Under the pieces are notes generated by a model. That model saw nothing but the letters and a program-made list of their open reading frames with translations. It ran no database searches and was not told the origin of the DNA. Made by a program: the position numbers and the translations under genes. A stretch of DNA of 6,306 nt. Origin: Thermoplasmata archaeon (GTDB lineage Archaea > Thermoplasmatota > E2 > DHVEG-1). Position 1 is the first letter of the stretch. Each line of letters starts with the position of its first letter. The stretch lies in contig DAOWHD010000072.1 of NCBI GenBank assembly GCA_030641605.1, positions 1-6,306 on the forward strand. The letters are read 5' to 3'. Below are positions 1 to 6,306 of the stretch, one piece after another.

Positions 1-853
1 CCTCCCAACTTCCATTGGAATGTATAATCATCTTTGCTCTTCTACCGGCCCAACATTGCACTGCAATTCCAACAGGCAGGCTAGCCGGATGTCTATGCGC
101 CTTCTCAATGTGTACATCTAGAACAGTAGTTTTTCCTCCAAGACCCATTGGACCAATACCACTATCATTTATTCGTCTGATGAGCTCTTCTTCCACTGCC
201 GCAATGGTTTTATCATTATGTCGATTGCCAACTGGTCGGAGTAGAGATCTTTTCCCTAGCTTTAATGCCAAGTCTGCACCGCCCCCTATGCCCACACCAA
301 CAACAGTGGGTGGGCAGGGATTTCCACCGGCTTTTATCATTTCCTCTACTACAAAATCCTTTACCCCTTCTATGCCGACACCTGGTTTTAACATTCCAAG
401 TTTACTCATGTTTTCACTTCCACCACCTTTTGGTAGAGCAGTTATGTGTACATCACTACCTTCGGTAAGATCCCATGTAATATATGGAATATGATCTCCA
501 GTGTTGTCTTTATGATTCTTTTGAGTAAATGGATCAACAGTATTGGGACGCAATGGAACCTCCTTGGTAGCCTCCTTCACTGCATCTGTGATTAATTCCT
601 TAATTTTGTTAATATATGGGAATTCTACACCTACTTCTACAAAAAAAGTTTGAATGCCCGTATCCTGACACATCGGACGTTTTGATTTTTTTGCCAAATC
701 TATGTTTTTAAGTATGATATCTATCTGTATTTTTGCCACGCCATCCTCGATTTTATATGCTTGTTTTAACGCATTTATTACATCATCTGGTAGTTCTGTT
801 TCTGCCTTTCTCATAAGTTGAACTATACCTTTCCTTACATCTTCGTAATCCAT
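1..853 (-). CDS. Class I fumarate hydratase, alpha subunit (3' end cut by window edge)
   Basis: This is the [4Fe-4S] class I fumarase alpha chain, which with a separate beta chain interconverts fumarate and malate in the cytoplasmic citric acid cycle. The minus frame is open for 284 codons from the ATG at 851-853 and runs off the left edge. Visible landmarks are MCQDTG (C62, D64), NHKDNTGDHIP (113-123), KGGGSEN (142-148), NPCPPT (C180), GPMGLGGKTTVLDVHIE (234-250), HRHPASLPVGI (253-263) and QCWAGRRA (C267). C62, C180 and C267 match the three cluster-ligand cysteines of the family by motif and spacing. Family alpha chains are about 280-300 residues, so only a few residues are missing. The start is fixed by an in-frame stop just upstream and by GGGAGAG (861-867) 7 nt before the ATG. 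A beta-subunit gene is expected beyond position 1 but cannot be seen. L(+)-tartrate dehydratase alpha is a homologous alternative; the citric acid cycle neighbours favour fumarase. Confidence 0.95.
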   Translation of the reverse strand, partial: MDYEDVRKGIVQLMRKAETELPDDVINALKQAYKIEDGVAKIQIDIILKNIDLAKKSKRPMCQDTGIQTFFVEVGVEFPYINKIKELITDAVKEATKEVPLRPNTVDPFTQKNHKDNTGDHIPYITWDLTEGSDVHITALPKGGGSENMSKLGMLKPGVGIEGVKDFVVEEMIKAGGNPCPPTVVGVGIGGGADLALKLGKRSLLRPVGNRHNDKTIAAVEEELIRRINDSGIGPMGLGGKTTVLDVHIEKAHRHPASLPVGIAVQCWAGRRAKMIIHSNGSWE

Positions 854-860
854 CCAATCA

Positions 861-933
861 CTCTCCCTTGAAAGTTAAAAACTAAGGTTTACCTCCTTAA
901 TCTCAAGAGGGAAACAATTAGGCGTTATATAAC
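861..933 (-). promoter_or_regulatory. Putative archaeal promoter and leader of the fumarase gene
   Basis: The octamer TTATATAA at 925-932 lies in a 10-bp perfect palindrome (GTTATATAAC, 924-933) and would act as a TATA box for the minus-strand fumarase gene. Initiation about 25 nt downstream would fall near 903 and give a leader of roughly 50 nt. The leader carries GGGAGAG (861-867) at proper spacing from the ATG, and also a stronger Shine-Dalgarno-like AAGGAGGT (892-899) with no start codon at usable distance. The rest of the 170-bp divergent spacer has no convincing second promoter. A weak candidate for the plus-strand protease gene is CATAAAG around 969-975. No transcription start was measured; this rests on sequence alone. 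Confidence 0.45.
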
Positions 934-1023
934 AGTTATTAACCTAACGGCCTTTGATTCATTGAAAACATAAAGTTTTTAGAGAGAAAAGTGAATAAGT
1001 CTGCCAATGGTTGAGGAGATGAA

Positions 1024-1713
1024 ATGACCCTAGGCATATTTCCAATAGCCCCCATGCTTCTAGCCTTACTTCTTCCTATAATATATTGTCTAAAATGGAA
1101 AAAAGACAGTCTGAAAAAAGTAGTGTTGATATTCATATGCTGTATTTTGATAGTCTTGTTTTATCCAATCACTACAATGTTGAACAATTACATCGGGCCC
1201 AACCTTGGATATTTCTTAGGAAAATTAATTCTTTTTACTATTCTTCCATTAATCACGCTTTTATATCTTGAAAAATGGAAAATCAGAGATGCTTTAGTCA
1301 AACTAGGGATACGAAAGAGGAACCTTGGAAAAAGTATAATCCTAGGATTTGTTGTTTTAGTTATAACCGTAATCATCGCATTAATTTGTTGCTGGGGAAC
1401 AAAAGGAAACAATTCGGTACTGTGGAACGCAGTTATGTTTTTTGATGCGTTTAATGAAGAATTTCTTTTCAGAGGAGTTTTGCTTTTATATCTATGGAAA
1501 ATAACTGACATAAAAGTTGCCTATGCAACATCGATTCTTGCATTCATACTTGCTCATCCCCAGCATTTTTCATCATTGTTTTTGGTCAGCACTATTGTAC
1601 AAGGAACACTACTTGCAATCATCACCCATAGAACAAAAAACATTATTGGACCGTGGATTTCACATGGATTCAACAGAGTTATTCCTCAATTATTAAGAGC
1701 ACTGCTATTCTAA
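1024..1713 (+). CDS. CPBP family intramembrane metalloprotease (Rce1/CAAX protease-like)
   Basis: This is a 229-residue multi-pass membrane protein with the motifs of the CPBP (CAAX protease and bacteriocin-processing) glutamic/metal-type intramembrane protease family. Motif 1 is FNEEFLFRG, giving EExxxR at E145/E146/R150. Motif 2 is FILAH (F174, H178). Motif 3 is SHGFN (H214, N217). Hydrophobic segments lie at about 5-23, 33-50, 62-82, 104-123, 133-157 (carrying EExxxR), 165-180, 183-200 and 206-229, with basic loops between (KWKK near 24, IRKRN near 96). Membrane topology was judged by eye. The start is supported by GGAG (1015-1018) 5 nt before the ATG and an in-frame TGA just upstream (1012-1014); the stop is TAA. 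It faces away from the fumarase gene and converges on acs, so it is probably a single-gene unit. Family members include prenyl-protein processing enzymes and bacteriocin-immunity proteins; nothing here identifies the substrate. Confidence 0.9.
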   Translation: MTLGIFPIAPMLLALLLPIIYCLKWKKDSLKKVVLIFICCILIVLFYPITTMLNNYIGPNLGYFLGKLILFTILPLITLLYLEKWKIRDALVKLGIRKRNLGKSIILGFVVLVITVIIALICCWGTKGNNSVLWNAVMFFDAFNEEFLFRGVLLLYLWKITDIKVAYATSILAFILAHPQHFSSLFLVSTIVQGTLLAIITHRTKNIIGPWISHGFNRVIPQLLRALLF

Positions 1714-1718
1714 GTAGC

Positions 1719-1738
1719 AAAAAAAGAATTGAGAAAAA
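1719..1738 (-). terminator. T-rich terminator downstream of acs
   Basis: Read on the minus strand, the 43-bp convergent gap after the acs stop contains a T5 run (1734-1738) followed by a T7 run (1719-1725), with pyrimidine-rich sequence between. I see no GC-rich hairpin in front of them, which suits archaeal-type termination on oligo-T tracts. For the oncoming protease gene the only comparable plus-strand tract is the T-rich stretch at about 1751-1763, which overlaps the last codons of acs, so that terminator is much less certain. Confidence 0.55.
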
Positions 1739-1756
1739 GAGAAGTGGTTGTTGATT

Positions 1757-3712
1757 TTATTTTGCCTTTCCGATTTCATCTACTGCTTCTGGATTAGCAA
1801 GTGTTGATGTGTCTCCAACATCTTTACCCATTGCCTTAGATCGGATGACACGTCGCATGATTTTTCCACTTCGGGTTTTAGGAACATCACTTACAAACCA
1901 TATCTCATCAGGACGGGCGATTTTACCCATTTCATTTCCAACATGTTCTCTTAGCTGTTTTCTTAGCTCCTCTGTTGGATCTACGCCTCCTTTAAGCACT
2001 ACATACGACGCGATTGACTCTCCCTTAATATCGTGTGGTTTGCTAATGACAGCTGCCTCAGCAACCATTGGATGACTTACCAAAGCCGATTCCACTTCAG
2101 AATTTCCGATTCTATGTCCAGATACATTAAGCACATCGTCTGCACGTCCCTGAATCCAGAAATAATTGTCATCGTCTTTTCGTGTTACATCTCCAGCAAG
2201 ATAAACGCCTTCAAATTTGCTCCAATATGTGTCTTTGTACCGCTCTGGGTTCTTGTATATGCCATGTAGCATACCTGGCCATGGGCGAGTTAGTACCAGA
2301 TTTCCTCCAGCATTTTGAATCGGCTCTGCATTTTCATTATATACATCAGCAGAGAGACCTGGCAATGGTCTTGTTGCAGAACCCGGTTTAAGTGGCGTGA
2401 TTGGTAACGGAGATATAACAAAGTGACCTGTTTCAGTCTGCCACCATGTATCCATAATCTGACAATTTTCATTACCTATGTGTTTGTAGTACCACATCCA
2501 TGCTTCAGGATTTATCGGTTCGCCGACAGATCCAAGCAGTCTAAGTGTACTCAGATCATGTTTCTTAACCCAGTCTTCCCCATATTTCATAAACAATCGA
2601 ATGCTGGTTGGTGAAGTATATAGAGTTGTTATATTGTATTTTTCTATGATTTCCCACCATCTGTCAGGTCCCGGAAAATTAGGTGCACCTTCATATATAA
2701 CCGATGTTGAACCAAGAATTAATGGAGCATACACGATATATGAATGACCAGTTATCCATCCAATATCAGCAGCACACCACCAGATGTCCTCATCCTTCAT
2801 GTCAAATACCCATTTAAGGGTATAAGCAGTACCAACAGCATAGCCACCATGTGCATGTATTATACCCTTTGGCTTACCAGTAGTACCAGAAGTGTAAAGG
2901 AAAAATAATGGGTCATTTGCATCTAATTTCTCAGTCTCACACTCTTTAGATGCATCATAAACAAGGTCATGCCACCAGACATCTCTGCCAGCAGTCCAAG
3001 GAACTCCGTCACCTGTACGCTTGTACACAATTACATGCTCAACGCTTGGTGCATCTTCTAACGCCACATCGGCTTGCTCTTTCAGATAAACTTTCTTACC
3101 ACGTCGCCAAAAACCATCGCAAGTGATAACAACCTTAGCCTCGCAGTCGTTAACTCTATCGCGGAAAGCAAGCGCGCTGAAACCAGAGAACACAACAGAA
3201 TGAATGGCACCTATCTTAGCACAAGCAAGCATGGCAATGGGCAATTCAGGAAGCATTGGCATATAAATGCCTACGCGGTCTCCTTTTTTCACACCTAGTT
3301 TTTTCAGAGAGTTGGCAAGCTTATTTACCTCAACATAAAGATCGTTATAGGTCAGTTTTCGTACATCACCTGGCTCGCCTTCAAAAATAAATGCAACTTT
3401 GTTCTTACGCCAGGATTTAGCATGTTTATCAAGCGCATCATGCACTATGTTATACTTAGCGCCTACAAACCATTTAGCCCATGGAGCATCCCACTCCACA
3501 ACTTTCTTGTAAGGTTTGTACCATTCAACAAGCTCTTTTGAAATCTCTTCCCAGAACCATTCCAAATTCTCGGCTTTCTTATAAAGGTCGTCAAGATCCT
3601 TTATATCGTGCTTCTTCATCCATTGCTTAACATTTGTTTGATTTACAAAATCTTCTTTGGGCTTAAAAATGCGCTTTTCATCTAGTAATACTGAGATATT
3701 TTCCTCCGTCAT
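1757..3712 (-). CDS. acs: Acetyl-CoA synthetase, AMP-forming
   Basis: Cytoplasmic enzyme that converts acetate, ATP and CoA to acetyl-CoA, AMP and pyrophosphate, feeding acetate into the citric acid cycle and biosynthesis. From the ATG at 3710-3712 it has 651 residues, almost the length of E. coli Acs (652), and matches it along its whole length. Landmarks (651 numbering): the acyl-adenylate P-loop [11 protein letters not shown] (273-283); [12 protein letters not shown] (395-406); DTWWQTETG (421-429), whose Trp limits the pocket to acetate-sized acids in characterised Acs; the hinge/CoA motif [15 protein letters not shown] (522-536); and [11 protein letters not shown] (611-621) with catalytic K617, the lysine acetylated by Pat-type enzymes in other organisms. 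The frame also opens from TTG at 3751, but the ATG at 3712 has GGTGA (3718-3722) 5 nt before it, whereas the TTG has GGGAG only 2 nt away. The stop is TAA. It lies 72 bp downstream of the tandem-RAM gene on the same strand and may be co-transcribed with it. Confidence 0.97.
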   Translation of the reverse strand: MTEENISVLLDEKRIFKPKEDFVNQTNVKQWMKKHDIKDLDDLYKKAENLEWFWEEISKELVEWYKPYKKVVEWDAPWAKWFVGAKYNIVHDALDKHAKSWRKNKVAFIFEGEPGDVRKLTYNDLYVEVNKLANSLKKLGVKKGDRVGIYMPMLPELPIAMLACAKIGAIHSVVFSGFSALAFRDRVNDCEAKVVITCDGFWRRGKKVYLKEQADVALEDAPSVEHVIVYKRTGDGVPWTAGRDVWWHDLVYDASKECETEKLDANDPLFFLYTSGTTGKPKGIIHAHGGYAVGTAYTLKWVFDMKDEDIWWCAADIGWITGHSYIVYAPLILGSTSVIYEGAPNFPGPDRWWEIIEKYNITTLYTSPTSIRLFMKYGEDWVKKHDLSTLRLLGSVGEPINPEAWMWYYKHIGNENCQIMDTWWQTETGHFVISPLPITPLKPGSATRPLPGLSADVYNENAEPIQNAGGNLVLTRPWPGMLHGIYKNPERYKDTYWSKFEGVYLAGDVTRKDDDNYFWIQGRADDVLNVSGHRIGNSEVESALVSHPMVAEAAVISKPHDIKGESIASYVVLKGGVDPTEELRKQLREHVGNEMGKIARPDEIWFVSDVPKTRSGKIMRRVIRSKAMGKDVGDTSTLANPEAVDEIGKAK

Positions 3713-3784
3713 ATTTTCACCTTTTTTTATATTTTCAATAATTCTTTTCAATACTCCCTTATATGTTCAAATAGATACATTCTC
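3713..3784 (-). promoter_or_regulatory. Gap upstream of acs: ribosome site, possible internal promoter, direct repeat
   Basis: This 72-bp AT-rich gap lies between the tandem-RAM gene and acs. On the minus strand it contains, in order of transcription, a TATA-like CATATAAG (3758-3765), two exact 9-bp copies of TATTGAAAA (3745-3753 and 3732-3740, period 13), an A7 tract, and the GGTGA ribosome site (3718-3722). Initiation about 25 nt from the TATA-like box would give a leader of about 25 nt, so acs could have its own promoter. No T-tract follows the RAM stop codon, so read-through from the upstream gene is equally plausible. In such AT-rich DNA both the box and the repeat could be chance. Confidence 0.35.
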
Positions 3785-4477
3785 TTAGATATCTCCAGGA
3801 AGTGCACCTGTAAGCATTGCATACTCTTTGAAATCTTCAATCCAATCAAATTCAAAATCAACTTCGTCATTAGACATTCCCTTTATTTTCTTAAGGGTGT
3901 ACTTTCCTTCTGTTTTTATCAGTTCTTCAAGGGATGCAAACCTTTTAGATTTATGAACCGGGTAGAATGTAGATTGATTGACACCATCTAACGTTCGAAC
4001 ATATTCTCTGAGAAACTTGTTAACCGTTTCTTCAGAATCAGCAGCAACATTCATAAGGATATCTTCATCCCCAAGAGAATACGAAATGTAAATTGGGAAA
4101 AGATTGAATGGATACCTATGGTCAACTAGTTGATCATATACTTTTTTATAATGTCGTGGGTGAGCATAAATACGGATTAAGTATCTCTGGATAGTTTCGG
4201 GTTTCTTTTTTGGAATTGGGAAAAAGATCGGTTTCATAAGTGATATCGTTTTCGTATGGTGGACTTCATCACATTTGACGATGTCTTCCGTGATAAATTT
4301 GGCGATGCTATCTGGTTCATCTACATCAAAAATTATTCCAACATTCATCATTCCTTCTGACTGAGTGGCATACAGTGGGGTAGCCGCCTCAGACATATCC
4401 TCTTTTATTTTTTTTTCGACATAATTCCAAACTCTACTTAAGTCGGTTTTTGGGTATAATCTCACTATCATTAACAT
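3785..4477 (-). CDS. Tandem RAM/ACT-like (Lrp/AsnC ligand-binding) domain protein, no HTH
   Basis: A 230-residue soluble protein that I read as two ferredoxin-like beta-alpha-beta-beta-alpha-beta domains of the Lrp/AsnC ligand-binding (RAM) type. Domain 1 spans about 1-87: strand MIVRLYP, helix 11-28, strands 34-52, helix 55-69, strand 73-86. Domain 2 spans about 97-180: strand YLIRIYA (99-105), helix 107-120, strands 126-146 with the turn SLGDEDILMNV, helix 148-162, then LDGVNQSTFYPVHKSKRF (163-180). The second matches the RAM pattern G-x-x-D-ILMxV ... FLxxxVRxLxGV-x-x-S/T best. The winged-helix DNA-binding domain of Lrp/AsnC regulators is absent; instead there is an acidic C-terminal extension (about 181-230). 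RAM domains usually bind amino acids or other small effectors and oligomerise. The ATG at 4475-4477 follows a G6 tract (4485-4490) at 7 nt; an ATG two codons later is also possible. It sits upstream of acs on the same strand and is divergent from aconitase, suggesting a sensing or regulatory role, which is inference. Confidence 0.7.
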   Translation of the reverse strand: MLMIVRLYPKTDLSRVWNYVEKKIKEDMSEAATPLYATQSEGMMNVGIIFDVDEPDSIAKFITEDIVKCDEVHHTKTISLMKPIFFPIPKKKPETIQRYLIRIYAHPRHYKKVYDQLVDHRYPFNLFPIYISYSLGDEDILMNVAADSEETVNKFLREYVRTLDGVNQSTFYPVHKSKRFASLEELIKTEGKYTLKKIKGMSNDEVDFEFDWIEDFKEYAMLTGALPGDI

Positions 4478-4520
4478 TTTATTTTCCCCCCATATTACAC
4501 ATTAGGGATTGCCTGGAATA

Positions 4521-4537
4521 TACTTATTATATAAGTA
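4521..4537. repeat. 17-bp perfect palindrome in the RAM/aconitase divergent spacer
   Basis: The arms TACTTAT (4521-4527) and ATAAGTA (4531-4537) are exact inverted copies separated by TAT. The palindrome covers the TATA-like octamer proposed for the tandem-RAM gene. A dimeric regulator bound here could block that promoter and perhaps affect aconitase. AT-rich palindromes of this size do occur by chance around TATA boxes, so operator function is only a suggestion. Confidence 0.6.
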
Positions 4538-4546
4538 CTTTTTCAC
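4521..4546 (-). promoter_or_regulatory. Putative archaeal BRE/TATA promoter of the tandem-RAM gene
   Basis: On the minus strand a purine-rich GTGAAAAAG (4538-4546, BRE-like) leads into ACTTATATAA containing the octamer TTATATAA (4527-4534). Initiation about 25 nt downstream would fall near 4504, leaving a leader of about 27 nt with the G6 tract (4485-4490) before the ATG at 4477. This is the most promoter-like sequence in the window and the same octamer stands upstream of the fumarase gene. Because the octamer is self-complementary, it might also serve the plus strand, although the missing BRE on that side argues against this. Confidence 0.5.
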
Positions 4547-4655
4547 CGTGTTACTTCGGAGGAAAATCTGCAAATAATTTAAGTAGTAATTTCATATTGT
4601 CCTTTAAGCATCCTACAAAGCTTAAAACTAAAGCAATTGGGAGAGGTCTGTTCAT
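4547..4655 (+). promoter_or_regulatory. Leader region of the aconitase gene
   Basis: The plus-strand stretch before aconitase holds a weak TATA-like AATTTAAG (4576-4583), which would place initiation near 4605 and give a leader of about 50 nt. The ribosome site is GGGAGAGG (4639-4646), 9 nt before the ATG; its GGGAGAG core is the same as at the fumarase start. A second Shine-Dalgarno-like CGGAGGA (4557-4563) has no ATG, GTG or TTG at usable distance in front of it. No tRNA-like, hairpin-terminator or recognisable riboswitch fold was seen by eye. Confidence 0.35.
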
Positions 4656-6306
4656 ATGAGAAAAGGTATAGTTCAAAAAATTTTGGAAAAGCATATTGTA
4701 GAAGGCAAGTATGAACCTGGAGAAGAAATCGGCGTTAAAATTGATCAAACTTTGACTCAGGACGCAACTGGAACTATGGCATACCTTCAATTTGAAGCCA
4801 TGGATGTTCCAAGTGTTAAGACGGAATTGTCAGTCAGCTATGTAGATCACAATACGGTTCAGATAGGTTTTGAGAATGCAGATGATCACAAGTATCTCCA
4901 AACGATAGCAAAAAAGTATGGAATATATTACTCTCGTGCCGGAAACGGAATATGCCATCAACTGCAGTTAGAACGCTTCGGTAGACCTGGCAAGACATTG
5001 CTTGGATCTGATTCACATACTCCTACAGGCGGTGGTATCGGTATGATAGCCATTGGCGCTGGCGGATTAGATGTTGCGGCAGCCATGGCAGGTGAGCCTT
5101 TCCGCATGACGTGCCCAAGGGTTGTGAAAATCAATCTTAAAGGCAAATTGAAGCCATGGGTAAGTGCTAAAGATGTTGTACTAAAAGTGTTGGAAATGTT
5201 CACAACTCATGGCAATGTGGGAACGGTATTCGAATACGGTGGTGAAGGCATTGCGACTCTTACAGTACCGGAAAGAGCAACTATAACAAATATGGGAGCA
5301 GAGTGTGGCGTAACCACATCTGTTTTCCCAAGCGATAAGGAAACAAAGAATTTCCTAGATGCGCAGGGAAGAGGGGACCAGTGGGTAGAATTAAAAGCAG
5401 ATCCTGATGCAGAATATGAACGTGTTGTGGACCTTGATCTTAGCGATATCGAACCGCTTACTGCAACACCCCATAGCCCAGGTAACATAGCTAAAGTAAT
5501 GGACATGAATGAAATGGAAGTTAATCAAGTCTGCATGGGCAGTTGCACTAATTCCTCTTATAGAGATATGATGATATTCGCAGAGTTACTCAAGGGACAT
5601 CCAATACATCCCAACGTAGGTGTGGTTGTCAGCCCTGGTTCAAAACAGGTACTTGAGATGCTTGCAAAGAATGGGAGATTGGCCGAGTTGATAGCTTCAG
5701 GTGTTAGATTGGCAGAGAATGCTTGCGGGTTCTGTATAGGAAACAGTCAATCACCACAAACCGGAGCAGTGTCACTTCGCACAAGCAATAGGAATTTCCT
5801 TGGCCGCTCAGGCACAAAGAGTGCAAATGTTTATCTGGTGAGTCCAGAAACCGCAGCCGCAGCAGCAATTACAGGCAAGTTCATTGACCCCAGAGATCTG
5901 GAAAAGCAAGGAATAAAATATCCTAATGTAGAGATGCCAGAGAAATTCATCATAAATGACGATATGATCATACCGCCTTCTGAAGATAGAGATGTAGAAA
6001 TATACCGGGGACCAAACATTGGAGATCCACCAAAAAACGAACCCCTCCCAGAAAGCATTGAAGGAGAAGTGACGATAAAGGTGGGAGATGAAATAACCAC
6101 AGATCACATAATTCCAGCTGGAAGCAAGATGAAGTATCGATCCAATGTCCCAAAATACTCTGAATTCCTATTTGAGGTTGTAGATGATACATTCCACGAT
6201 AGAGCTAAAAAGATTAAGGAAGGTGGAAAGTACAACATCATTGTAAGCGGGATAAGCTATGGACAAGGTTCCTCCAGAGAACATGCTGCTTTATGTCCTA
6301 TGTATC
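4656..6306 (+). CDS. Aconitate hydratase, Aquifex-type (3' end cut by window edge)
   Basis: Iron-sulfur enzyme that interconverts citrate and isocitrate via cis-aconitate in the cytoplasmic citric acid cycle. The frame is open for 550 codons from the ATG at 4656-4658 to the right edge. Landmarks: DQTLTQDATGTMAYLQFEAM (about 30-49), typical of the short Aquifex-type aconitases; GSDSHTPTGGGIG (from 117, with D119, H121); GSCTNSS (C297); ACGFCIGN (C357, C360); then a linker and the swivel domain with TTDHIIPAGSKMKYRSN and SYGQGSSREHAAL (Y535-H543, R541). C297, C357 and C360 are the expected [4Fe-4S] ligands. Family members are about 640-660 residues, so roughly a hundred are missing. An in-frame TAA at 4629-4631 and GGGAGAGG 9 nt upstream support the start. 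The fused swivel domain and the QGSSREHA loop argue against isopropylmalate dehydratase or homoaconitase, which in archaea are split into two subunits. It is divergent from the tandem-RAM gene. Confidence 0.93.
   Translation, partial: MRKGIVQKILEKHIVEGKYEPGEEIGVKIDQTLTQDATGTMAYLQFEAMDVPSVKTELSVSYVDHNTVQIGFENADDHKYLQTIAKKYGIYYSRAGNGICHQLQLERFGRPGKTLLGSDSHTPTGGGIGMIAIGAGGLDVAAAMAGEPFRMTCPRVVKINLKGKLKPWVSAKDVVLKVLEMFTTHGNVGTVFEYGGEGIATLTVPERATITNMGAECGVTTSVFPSDKETKNFLDAQGRGDQWVELKADPDAEYERVVDLDLSDIEPLTATPHSPGNIAKVMDMNEMEVNQVCMGSCTNSSYRDMMIFAELLKGHPIHPNVGVVVSPGSKQVLEMLAKNGRLAELIASGVRLAENACGFCIGNSQSPQTGAVSLRTSNRNFLGRSGTKSANVYLVSPETAAAAAITGKFIDPRDLEKQGIKYPNVEMPEKFIINDDMIIPPSEDRDVEIYRGPNIGDPPKNEPLPESIEGEVTIKVGDEITTDHIIPAGSKMKYRSNVPKYSEFLFEVVDDTFHDRAKKIKEGGKYNIIVSGISYGQGSSREHAALCPMY

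Noticed and set aside
15..494. Plus-strand 159-codon frame
   Set aside because: It lies antisense to the fumarase alpha gene, whose opposite frame carries full family motifs; the Pro/Ser-rich translation is typical of a shadow frame.
1019..1027. ATG AAA TGA mini-frame overlapping the start of the protease gene, as a possible coupling uORF
   Set aside because: The only ribosome site (GGAG, 1015-1018) directly abuts its ATG, leaving no spacing, whereas it is correctly placed for the ATG at 1024.
939..1136. Minus-strand 65-codon frame spanning the fumarase/protease spacer
   Set aside because: It overlaps the well-supported protease gene in antisense, has no recognisable domain and no ribosome site evident.
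3713..3751. Longer acs reading frame beginning at TTG 3751 (13 extra residues)
   Set aside because: The extension is lysine/isoleucine-rich and lies in the AT-rich spacer, its ribosome site is only 2 nt away, and the ATG at 3712 has a well-placed GGTGA and gives the usual family length.
4450..4659. Plus-strand 69-codon frame across the RAM/aconitase spacer
   Set aside because: It begins inside the RAM gene in antisense, has no ribosome site or domain, and its end overlaps the aconitase start in another frame.
5808..6192. Several overlapping minus-strand frames near the right edge
   Set aside because: All lie antisense to the linker and swivel domain of aconitase and show no family motif.
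4656..6306. 3-isopropylmalate dehydratase or homoaconitase large subunit
   Set aside because: These are split into separate large and small subunits in archaea; here the swivel domain with QGSSREHA is fused, and the N-terminal TQDATGTMAYLQFEA signature fits Aquifex-type aconitase.
1..6306. CRISPR array, insertion sequence, tRNA or rRNA
   Set aside because: No regularly spaced repeats, transposase frame, terminal inverted repeats or tRNA-like cloverleaf sequence were seen in the two short spacers or elsewhere.

Overview
The window most likely comes from an archaeon of moderate to low GC (roughly 40% by eye). Three things point this way. TATA-like octamers (TTATATAA at 925-932 and 4527-4534) lie upstream of genes where bacterial -35/-10 pairs would otherwise be expected. 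The acs gene ends in a run of T without an obvious hairpin. The gene set (two-subunit class I fumarase, Aquifex-type aconitase, AMP-forming acetyl-CoA synthetase, a Lrp/AsnC-type ligand-binding protein) is common in archaea. It is not exclusive to them, so a bacterium cannot be excluded, and no lower taxon can be named.

Layout. Positions 1-853 (minus) hold almost all of the alpha subunit of a class I iron-sulfur fumarate hydratase, cut by the left edge. A 170-bp divergent spacer follows, then a CPBP-family (Rce1-like) intramembrane protease on the plus strand (1024-1713). The protease converges on an acetyl-CoA synthetase gene (1757-3712, minus), which has a T-rich terminator in the 43-bp gap. 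Upstream of acs on the same strand is a 230-residue protein (3785-4477, minus) that I read as two tandem RAM/ACT-like ligand-binding domains with no DNA-binding domain. A 178-bp divergent spacer carrying a 17-bp palindrome separates it from an aconitase gene (4656 to the right edge, plus) that lacks about its last hundred residues.

How the genes fit together. Acetyl-CoA synthetase activates acetate, aconitase handles citrate/isocitrate, and fumarase interconverts fumarate and malate, so three of the five genes serve acetate entry into the citric acid cycle. The tandem-RAM protein sits between acs and acn, apparently in an operon with acs and divergent from acn. This makes it a candidate metabolite sensor for the set; that role is inferred only from domain type and position. 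The CPBP protease has no evident link to this metabolism.

No tRNA, rRNA, CRISPR array, insertion sequence or transposase was seen. The most interesting points are the HTH-less tandem-RAM protein, the palindrome in the spacer between it and aconitase, and a 15-base identity at the 5' ends of the fumarase and aconitase genes.
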